From assembly GCA_025055455.1 (NCBI GenBank), contig JANWXD010000010.1, positions 39,629-103,628 on the forward strand: a stretch of DNA of 64,000 nt, given 5' to 3'. The notes under the pieces were generated by a model. It saw only the letters and a list, made by a program, of their open reading frames with translations. It made no database searches and was not told where the DNA came from. Position numbers and translations under genes: made by a program. Origin of the DNA: Bryobacteraceae bacterium. GTDB taxonomy: Bacteria > Acidobacteriota > Terriglobia > Bryobacterales > Bryobacteraceae. Positions 57,726 to 64,000 of this stretch are shown here, piece by piece (within the stretch, counting starts at the first letter, position 1; each line of letters begins with the position of its first letter).

Positions 57726-59171
57726 TCAACTCGCCCGCTCAGCCCGCGCCGCGGCCTCCCCGCGGCGCTCCTTCCGCAGCCGTAAGTGGTACGCCAAGGC
57801 GCCCAGGCTGATCGTGATCGCCGCGGCCGCCGACACCTTGGGCTGAAGCAGCGTCCCGTACAGCGTCATCCAGGCGCCCACGACGAGGAACAGAGCCGGA
57901 ATCAGGGGGAAGGCGAAGTCCACCACCCGCACGCGCTGCCAGCCGGGACGCCGGCGCAGCACGAACAGCGACGCCACCGCCAGCACCGCGAAGAAATTCA
58001 GCGTGAAGCCGATGTAAATGACCAGCTGCGGAAACGGCGTCAGCGTCATCAGCATGGCGCAGAGGCCCTGCATCCAGATCGCATGGACCGGGGTGTGCCA
58101 CCGCGGATCGACCTTGGCCGCCGCTGCTAAGAACGCTCCATTCTTGGCCATGGCGTAATAGACGCGCGGCCCGATCGTCACCATGGCGTTCACCGTAGAG
58201 ACCAGCGACACCGCCATGAGAGCGCTGAAAATCCCCGCCACGCCGGGACCGAACAGCCGCGACGCCGCCAGCGCCCCCACCGCGATCACCCCCTTCAGGT
58301 CCTCCAAGGGCGCCGCGTAGATGAACACCACATTGAGCGCCACGTACAACGCCGCCACCAGGCCCGTGCCGCACGCCAGCGCCAGCGGAAGCGTCCGTTC
58401 CGGGTGGCGCAGCTCCTCGGCCACGTAGGTGGCGGCGTTCCAGCCGCTGTAACTCACGTAGATCCAGAACAGACTGATGGCAAACTGGGCCACGAGCGGC
58501 GTCGCCGAGGTGCGCTCGGCCGGCATCGAAAAGTGAGCCCAGCTCCCCGTGCCGGCCAGAAACCCCAACGCCACGAAGCTGACCAGAACGAGCACCTTGA
58601 CCAGCGTGAGCACGTTCTGGATGCGCGCCACGCGGCGCACTCCGAAAATGTTCAGCGCGGTGAACAGTGCGATCAGGGCCGAGGCCGCCAGTTGCGCTCC
58701 GCCCAGCCTGATCGCCCATGCCCCCGAGCCGAGGACGTATGGCGCGTTTTCCTGCTTCAGGGCGGGAAAAAAGTGTCCGAGGTAGTCCGAAAAGGCTAGC
58801 GCCGCCGCGGCGATGGGCGCCGAAAAGCCGGCAAAGAACGACACCCAACCCGTCATGAAGCCCCAGGTCGGACCATAGGCGCGCGTCAGATAGACGTACT
58901 CGCCGCCCGAGGCGGGAAAATTCACGCCGAGCTCGGAGTAGCAGAACGCCCCTGCCAGGGCGAACAGTGCCCCTGCGACCCAGATGACCAGCACCAGCAA
59001 CGGGTCGCCCAGATCGCCAGCCAGAAACCCCGTCGTGGCGAAAATCCCGGTGCCGATCATATTGGAAACCACCAGGGCGGTGGCGCTCACCACGCCCAAC
59101 TGCCGCAGCAATCCTGCTCCTGCTTCGACCGGAACCCCTGGAACGAGACTTTTCCTCGGCGCCACGTGCAC
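57726..59171 (-). CDS. APC-family amino acid permease
   Basis: About 481 residues with twelve membrane helices and the APC N-terminal pattern (VVSNMIGTGIFATTGFLAGD, ASGGEYVYLTRAYGP). It resembles LAT/basic-amino acid/polyamine antiporter relatives such as SteT. A long open frame runs on to 59714, but the part beyond 59171 is the opposite strand of the methyltransferase gene. I chose the GTG at 59171 because the protein-like sequence starts there; GTG 59165 is equally possible. No substrate can be assigned from sequence. First gene of its unit. Confidence 0.85.
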   Translation of the reverse strand: MHVAPRKSLVPGVPVEAGAGLLRQLGVVSATALVVSNMIGTGIFATTGFLAGDLGDPLLVLVIWVAGALFALAGAFCYSELGVNFPASGGEYVYLTRAYGPTWGFMTGWVSFFAGFSAPIAAAALAFSDYLGHFFPALKQENAPYVLGSGAWAIRLGGAQLAASALIALFTALNIFGVRRVARIQNVLTLVKVLVLVSFVALGFLAGTGSWAHFSMPAERTSATPLVAQFAISLFWIYVSYSGWNAATYVAEELRHPERTLPLALACGTGLVAALYVALNVVFIYAAPLEDLKGVIAVGALAASRLFGPGVAGIFSALMAVSLVSTVNAMVTIGPRVYYAMAKNGAFLAAAAKVDPRWHTPVHAIWMQGLCAMLMTLTPFPQLVIYIGFTLNFFAVLAVASLFVLRRRPGWQRVRVVDFAFPLIPALFLVVGAWMTLYGTLLQPKVSAAAAITISLGALAYHLRLRKERRGEAAARAERAS

Positions 59172-59201
59172 ATTGTACGCCAGTGTGTTTACGATTCGGG
59201 T

Positions 59202-59960
59202 ATGACGCACGAAAATCGGTCCGCCTTCTCTGGCAGCGTCTTTCGCGCTTCTCTGTACGCCTCCTCGCGCGTCATTTCTCTGCCGGCCCTGCTCGCCGCC
59301 GCCCTGCTGGCTTGCGCTCAGGATCCCTACCGCGCCCTGCGCGAACGCATGGTGCGTGAGCAGATTGCCTCGCGCGACATCAAGAACCCGGACGTGCTCC
59401 GTGTGATGCGCGAGGTCCCGCGGCACCTGTTCATACCGGAATCGCTCCGCGCGCAGGCCTACGAGGATCACCCGGTCCCCATCGGCTACGGGCAGACGAT
59501 CTCTCAACCTTACATCGTGGCGTTGATGACTCAGTTGCTCGAACCGGCCAAGGACCACAAGGCGCTCGAGATTGGCACCGGCTCGGGCTATCAGGCGGCC
59601 GTACTGGCCCGACTCGTCAAGCACGTCTACACCATCGAGATCATCCCGGAATTGGCTCGCTCGGCCGCTGCGCGGCTGAAAGAGCTCGGCTATCTCAACG
59701 TCACGGTGCGCCACGGCGACGGATACTTAGGCTGGCCCGAAGAAGCGCCTTTCGATCGCATCATCGTCACGGCCGCACCGCCCGAGCTGCCGCAAACCCT
59801 GGTCGACCAACTCAAGCCCGGGGGCAAACTCGTCGCCCCCGTGGGCCGCACCGTATTTGGCCAGGAGCTGATCGTGGTCGACAAGACCCAGGACGGCAAG
59901 ATTCGCCGCCGCTCCGTCATCCCGGTGATGTTCGTGCCCATGGTCCCCGGCAAGCGCTAA
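59202..59960 (+). CDS. pcm: Exported protein-L-isoaspartate O-methyltransferase
   Basis: A 252-residue PCMT. After a hydrophobic leader (about 22-45, VISLPALLAAALLAC) with a lipobox-like LLAC, the enzyme begins DPYRALRERMVREQI. It contains GYGQTISQPYIVALM, the SAM site LEIGTGSGYQAAVLA, VYTIEIIPEL and the motif GTxxxxQ-like GRTVFGQELIV. It uses SAM to repair isoaspartyl residues. The leader is unusual, because most PCMTs are cytosolic and lack it. The ATG 59202 gives the full leader. Divergent from the permease gene. Activity outside the cytosol would need SAM supply. Confidence 0.85.
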   Translation: MTHENRSAFSGSVFRASLYASSRVISLPALLAAALLACAQDPYRALRERMVREQIASRDIKNPDVLRVMREVPRHLFIPESLRAQAYEDHPVPIGYGQTISQPYIVALMTQLLEPAKDHKALEIGTGSGYQAAVLARLVKHVYTIEIIPELARSAAARLKELGYLNVTVRHGDGYLGWPEEAPFDRIIVTAAPPELPQTLVDQLKPGGKLVAPVGRTVFGQELIVVDKTQDGKIRRRSVIPVMFVPMVPGKR

Positions 59961-60090
59961 TTTGGGGGACAGGTTACAAGACCCTAACTTCCGCCCCCCG
60001 GGTTGACACTCCCGGGCCGCCTTTGCCCGCCGATGGCAAAACCGAGTCGACGCGGGGAGTCCGTGCGTCGCATGGGAAGGAAGTCGCAGG

Positions 60091-61961
60091 GTGAGCCACG
60101 GCATCTTCGCCACCGTAGTAATTCCGCTCGCCGGCGCTTTGGCTCTGTCGCAGCAAGCCGCCGTGCGCAACGCGCCCTCCCCTGTCTTCTCCGCTGACAT
60201 CGACGACTCCTCGAGCGAACTGCGACCCCACATCGAGCGTTTCGCCGCCGACCGCGGCAGTCTGCTCCGCACGTACAACCTCGAAGGGTCCCCGGCTCGG
60301 ACGACACGCCTGCGCGGTTTTTACCGCGATTGGCTCGGCAGGCTGGAGCGTATCCCCTTCGAAAATCTCAGCCGCGATGGCCAAGTGGACTATGTCCTGC
60401 TGCGCCTCTACCTGGAACGCGAGCTCCACCGGCTGGACTTCGCCGAGCGCCAGCGCGAGGAGATCGCCGATTTAGTCCCGTTCGCCCCCACCGTGCTGTC
60501 CCTGGTGGAGGCCAAACGGGGGCTCGAACCGCCGGATCCTGCGCGGGCTGCCGGCGCGCTGGACCAGCTCGCCAGCACCGTCGAAACGCTCCGCCGCTCC
60601 CTCGAAACGCCCTCACGGTCCGATTCCTCTCCGCAGGCGGACCACAGACGCCGCGTCCTGGCCGCCCGCGCGGCCGACTACGTCGCCACGTTGCGCGACG
60701 CCGTGCGCTCCTGGGCGGGTTTCTACCTCGGCTACGACCCGGTGTTTACCTGGTGGGCCGAACAACCCTACCGTCGCGCCGACGCCGCCCTGGAAGCTTA
60801 CGGAAACTTCCTTCGCCAACGCCTGGCCGGCTTGCGCGCCCTTGCTTCGGACTCCGAGTCGGCGGGCACACCCCGCCCCTCCGAGCTCCGATGGCGACGC
60901 GCCGCAGCGGCCCGTCCCGGCGAAACCGACGACATCATCGGGGACCCGATTGGCCGCGAGAGCCTGGTCGCGGAACTCCGCTTCGAGCTGATCCCCTACA
61001 GCCCGGAGGAACTCCTCGCCCTGGCCGAAAGCCAGTTCGCCTGGTGCGAAAGCGAGCTCCGGCGCGCCAGCCGCCAGATGGGGTTCGGCGAGGATTGGAA
61101 ACAAGCCCTGGAAAAGGTCAAGACCATGTACGTCGGGCCCGGCCGGCAGCCTCAACTGATCGGCGACCTCGCCCGCGAAGCCGAAGCCTTTCTGGACGCT
61201 CACGCCCTGATCACCGTTCCATCGCTCGCCCGGGAGACTTGGCGCATGGAGATGATGTCTCCGGAGCGCCAACTAATCAACCCGTTCTTCACCGGCGGGG
61301 AGGTCATCCGCATCAGTTTTCCCACCAATACGATGTCTCATGAGAAAAACTCATGAGCCTGCGCGGCAATAACATCCCTTTTGCTCGCGCCACTGTCTTC
61401 CACGAACTCATCCCCGGCCACCACCTTCAGGGCTTCCTGCACGCCCGCTACAAGAGCTACCGCTCGCTGCTCGGGGGCACTCCCTTCAACGGGGAAGGAT
61501 GGGCGGTGTATTGAGAGATGCTGCTTTACGGCATGAACTTCCACAAAACCCCGGAGGACCGCGTCGGCGCCCTGTTCTGGCGTCTGCACCGCGCCGCCCG
61601 CATCCTCTTCTCGTTCAACTTCCACTTGGGCAAGATGACGCCCGAGGAGTGCGTCCGCTTCCTGGTAGAACGCGTGAGCCATGAACCGGAGAACGCCGCC
61701 GCCGAGGTGCGCCGGTCGTTCGGGGGCAGTTATGGGCCGCTCTACCAGGCCGCCTATCTTGTCGGGGCCTTGCAGCTCGATGCGCTTCGCAGGGAACTCG
61801 TGGATTCCGGCAAGCTCACGCTGCGCCAGTTCCACGACGCCGTCCTCCGTGAAAACCGCATTCCCATCGAACTCATCCGCGCCGCCCTAACCGCCCAGAA
61901 GCTCTCGCGCGATTACACCTCCACGTGGCGCTTCGCCGGCCCGCTTGCCGACGCACGCTGA
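60091..61961 (+). pseudogene. Broken DUF885-family peptidase
   Basis: A signal-bearing DUF885 metallopeptidase-like protein. The N-terminal 421 residues read continuously to MSHEKNS and stop at 61356, where a one-base loss next to an A-run shifts the frame; the match continues in the second frame as MSLRGNNIPFARATVFHEL. The metal site HELIPGHHLQ (about 61401-61430) is intact. A TGA at 61512-61514 stands where the family has tryptophan in GEGWALYWE, just after the second metal-binding glutamate. The rest (EMLLYGMNFHKTPEDRVGA and on) is well preserved to 61961. So two lesions break an otherwise complete gene. Confidence 0.85.
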
Positions 61962-62020
61962 CCGCCGCACCTCACTGGCCCCAGCCGCCCCGGGCTTACG
62001 GTTCCGATAATAATTCTCGT

Positions 62021-62049
62021 TTGACATTGGCTCGCATTGGCACTATAAT
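62021..62049 (+). promoter_or_regulatory. Consensus sigma-70 promoter of the dihaem cytochrome gene
   Basis: TTGACA at 62021-62026 and TATAAT at 62044-62049, spaced exactly 17 bases: both hexamers match the consensus fully. Start of transcription is expected near 62056, giving a leader of about 43 bases with an AAGGAG site before the ATG at 62099. Confidence 0.85.
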
Positions 62050-62098
62050 CGCCTCTCCGAGCGATTCCCACACATCCTTGACCAGAAGGAGTTCAACA

Positions 62099-63499
62099 AT
62101 GAGAGCATATCGAGCCATCGGTAAAAGCGCCGCGGTATTGGCAGCCGTCGCCGCCAGTGTCGCAGCGCTCTATTCCCAACAACCCGCCCCGCGACCTTCC
62201 AGTTATGCGCCGGTCGCGATCCACGAGGACTTCGCCTCCATCCTGGCCCGGATGAAGGCCGCTAAACCCGACGTGATGAAACGGCATATGGCGCTGCTCG
62301 AGGCGCGCTACGACCTCAGCAATCGCCCCGCTCCGGGCGTGACCATGACGCGCGGCAAACCGCTCCAGCAAGGAGTTCGCGTCAAGCTGCCGGCCGGCAT
62401 GACCTGGGAACGCCTGGCGCAGATGAGCCCCGAGGAAATTCGCGACAAGGACCTGTTCCCCCAGGGATTCCTCCCTCTGCCGCATCCGAATCACCCCGAG
62501 GGCGGCATGCTGTTTCCGCGTTTCCTCATCGACGAAATCAAGCGCCAGGAGGAGCGCGACCTGACGCGCTTCGATCTCGATTTCGACCTGCCCGACCATT
62601 TCCTGCCGGAGTTTCCGGCGCCGATCTTCCTGACGACTCGCCCTGACCTCGGCGACGTCTCCCGCGGCCAGCTCGTCACCATCGCCAACTACTACCAGCT
62701 CTTCAACGGCATCCTCAACCCGAAACAGCTCGAGGGTCTGCGGCTGCTGGTGACCCCCTTCCCGCAGCAGCAATTCAACCAGACCGAGGACCGCCGCTCG
62801 GAGCGTCCCAGCCGCGGCGTAGCCTGCTTCGATTGCCATGCCAACGGACACACCAACGGCGCCACGCATCTGGTGGGCGACATCCGCCCGCAGGAGTTTC
62901 GTCACCGCATCGACACTCCCTCGCTGCGCGGCGTCAACATCCAGCGGCTGTTCGGGTCCCAGCGCGCTTTGAAAAGCGTGGAGGATTTCACGGAATTCGA
63001 GCAGCGCGCCGCTTACTTCGACGGAGATCCGGTGATCGCCACCAAGAAGGGGGTCAACATCCTCGACCGCGGCAGCCAGGTCCACTTCATGGCGGAATTT
63101 CAGGCTCTGCTCGACTTCCCGCCCGCTCCGAAACTGGGTGTGGACGGCAAGCTCGATCCGCGCAAGGCGACGGCGGAAGAGCTACGCGGCCAGGAGCTGT
63201 TCTTCGGCAAGGCCAAGTGCGGCACTTGTCATCCCGCGCCTTACTATACGGACAACCTGATGCACAACCTGCGCGCCGAGCGCTTCTACAAGCCCCGGCT
63301 GATCAACGGGCGCATGGCGTCGGCGGACGGCCCGATCAAGACCTTCACGCTGCGGGGCATCAAAGACTCGCCCCCCTATCTCCACGACGGCCGCCTGCTG
63401 ACGCTCGAGGACACGGTGGAGTTTTTCAACCTCATCCTCGAGCTCAAGCTCACGGCCCAGGAAAAGTCCGACCTGACGGCCTTCCTCCGCACCCTCTAA
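62099..63499 (+). CDS. Dihaem cytochrome c peroxidase/MauG-like protein
   Basis: A 466-residue exported protein. Signal peptide (MRAYRAIGKSAAVLAAVAAS), then two c-type haem sites CFDCH (about 245) and CGTCH (about 375), with IDTPSLRGV, FTLRGIKDSPPYLHDG and LTLEDTVEFFNLILELKLTA between and after, all typical of the CcpA/MauG dihaem family. It may reduce peroxide or oxidise a protein partner in the periplasm. Strong AAGGAG site; downstream a hairpin separates it from the convergent receptor. The gene stands alone, with its own consensus promoter. Confidence 0.88.
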   Translation: MRAYRAIGKSAAVLAAVAASVAALYSQQPAPRPSSYAPVAIHEDFASILARMKAAKPDVMKRHMALLEARYDLSNRPAPGVTMTRGKPLQQGVRVKLPAGMTWERLAQMSPEEIRDKDLFPQGFLPLPHPNHPEGGMLFPRFLIDEIKRQEERDLTRFDLDFDLPDHFLPEFPAPIFLTTRPDLGDVSRGQLVTIANYYQLFNGILNPKQLEGLRLLVTPFPQQQFNQTEDRRSERPSRGVACFDCHANGHTNGATHLVGDIRPQEFRHRIDTPSLRGVNIQRLFGSQRALKSVEDFTEFEQRAAYFDGDPVIATKKGVNILDRGSQVHFMAEFQALLDFPPAPKLGVDGKLDPRKATAEELRGQELFFGKAKCGTCHPAPYYTDNLMHNLRAERFYKPRLINGRMASADGPIKTFTLRGIKDSPPYLHDGRLLTLEDTVEFFNLILELKLTAQEKSDLTAFLRTL

Positions 63500-63535
63500 T
63501 TTCGGAGATAGGCTACGCAACCCCCAATCCGGGCG

Positions 63536-63570
63536 TGGGGCCGGGCACGGCCGCGTCGTGCCCGGCCCCA
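63536..63570. terminator. Possible bidirectional terminator hairpin
   Basis: A perfect 14-bp stem (TGGGGCCGGGCACG pairing with CGTGCCCGGCCCCA) with a seven-base loop, lying between two convergent genes. No T-run follows on either strand, so it may be a rho-independent-like stop of the T-less type or an mRNA-stabilising hairpin. Confidence 0.55.
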
Positions 63571-63596
63571 ACGCTAAGCCCATTCCAGCGCCGGGA

Positions 63597-64000
63597 TCAG
63601 AACAGCAACCGCAACCCAAACTGCACCAGGCGCGGATTGTTGTACTGGCCGCTGATGACGCCGAAGTTCGGGTTGCCCAAGGCCCGGCCGGGGTAAGCGA
63701 ACTGAACGCGGTTGAAAAGATTGAAAATCTCCGCGCGGAACTGGATTCCTAACCGTTCCGCCAAGACCTGCGTGTTCTTGAACAGGGCGAAGTCGAAGTT
63801 GTTGATGCCGTGCGAGGTGACGTCCGGAATTGTGCGGCTCACGTTGCCGAAAGTGAACGCCGGCGGAGCGACGAACTGCGAAGTGTCAAACCACCGGTTG
63901 AGCCGCTCTTGAGCCGGACCGGTCAGCCGCGCGCTCTTGCCCGTGCTGTTCGGCCGCGAACCTCCGCCGAAGGAGTTGGTCCGGTTCACGGCTGTCGTCA
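63597..64000 (-). CDS. C-terminal part of an Oar-like TonB-dependent receptor (5' end outside window)
   Basis: About 134 residues of the C-terminus. It reads RWFDTSQFVAPPAFTFGNVS, RTIPDVTSHGINNFDFALFK, RLGIQFRAEIFNLFNRVQF and NPRLVQFGLRLLF, the last strands and terminal phenylalanine of the Solibacter-type receptor barrel, very like the end of the receptor at 21585-25010. The frame remains open to the window edge. It probably begins with a carboxypeptidase regulatory-like domain outside the window. Confidence 0.85.
   Translation of the reverse strand, partial: TTAVNRTNSFGGGSRPNSTGKSARLTGPAQERLNRWFDTSQFVAPPAFTFGNVSRTIPDVTSHGINNFDFALFKNTQVLAERLGIQFRAEIFNLFNRVQFAYPGRALGNPNFGVISGQYNNPRLVQFGLRLLF

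Noticed and set aside
57726..59714. The permease frame taken to its longest start at 59714
   Set aside because: The extra 181 residues are antisense to the methyltransferase and contain no membrane-protein features.
61512..61514. TGA in the DUF885 gene as a selenocysteine codon
   Set aside because: The family has tryptophan at this place, and a separate frameshift lies 160 bases upstream.

Overview
The window looks like a chromosomal segment from an Acidobacteriota bacterium, most likely the Bryobacterales/Solibacter branch. The basis is the content: high G+C, two Oar-like TonB-dependent receptors with a carboxypeptidase-type N-terminal module, two proteins with the Solibacter-type TIGR03437 module, a GldA / fused GldF-GldG / DUF4340 operon, a Tol-Pal operon, and diderm envelope genes. 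No phage, IS element, integrase or CRISPR array was seen. One tRNA gene, tRNA-Ile(CAT), is present.

Layout. 1-2.9 kb: the 5' part of a multihaem cytochrome c with a CxxCK haem, then a decayed MacA/MacB-like efflux locus. 2.9-8.8 kb: a coiled-coil membrane protein with exact 33-bp repeats, then an operon of a BNR/Asp-box secreted protein and a GH36-like lipoprotein. 8.9-12.7 kb: a TIGR03437 protein, a broken aldose-1-epimerase, a small cysteine-rich exported protein and deoC. 12.7-17.8 kb: tolQ-tolR-tolA-tolB-pal-cpoB on the minus strand. 17.9-21.5 kb: recN, tRNA-Ile, a CPBP protease and thiG. 21.6-27.1 kb: an Oar-like receptor, an unknown exported protein and a Tat-exported aldo/keto reductase. 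27.3-31.8 kb: the Gld-like ABC operon. 32-41.7 kb (minus): intradiol dioxygenase-TIGR03437 fusion, endonuclease IV, leuS, a Gfo/Idh oxidoreductase, a LolD-like ATPase and clpC. 41.8-49 kb: an unknown exported protein and a polysaccharide ABC exporter, facing a minus-strand operon of UDP-xylose synthase-like, eRF1-like, rhomboid, ClpP-fold protease and GT4 genes. 49-55 kb: a membrane Fe-S oxidoreductase, korA-korB, a TrmJ-like methyltransferase and a small ferredoxin-fold protein. 55-59.2 kb (minus): APC permease, folD, coaE, htrA. 59.2-64 kb: a secreted isoaspartyl methyltransferase, a broken DUF885 peptidase, a dihaem cytochrome with a consensus sigma-70 promoter, and the 3' end of another Oar-like receptor.

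How it fits together: most genes serve envelope maintenance (Tol-Pal, HtrA, rhomboid, polysaccharide export), macromolecule scavenging (receptors, BNR/GH36) and housekeeping (leuS, recN, clpC, coaE, folD). Several loci are visibly decaying: the efflux adaptor, the efflux ATPase, the epimerase and DUF885. All product calls come from reading motifs and family resemblance by eye; no database search was run.
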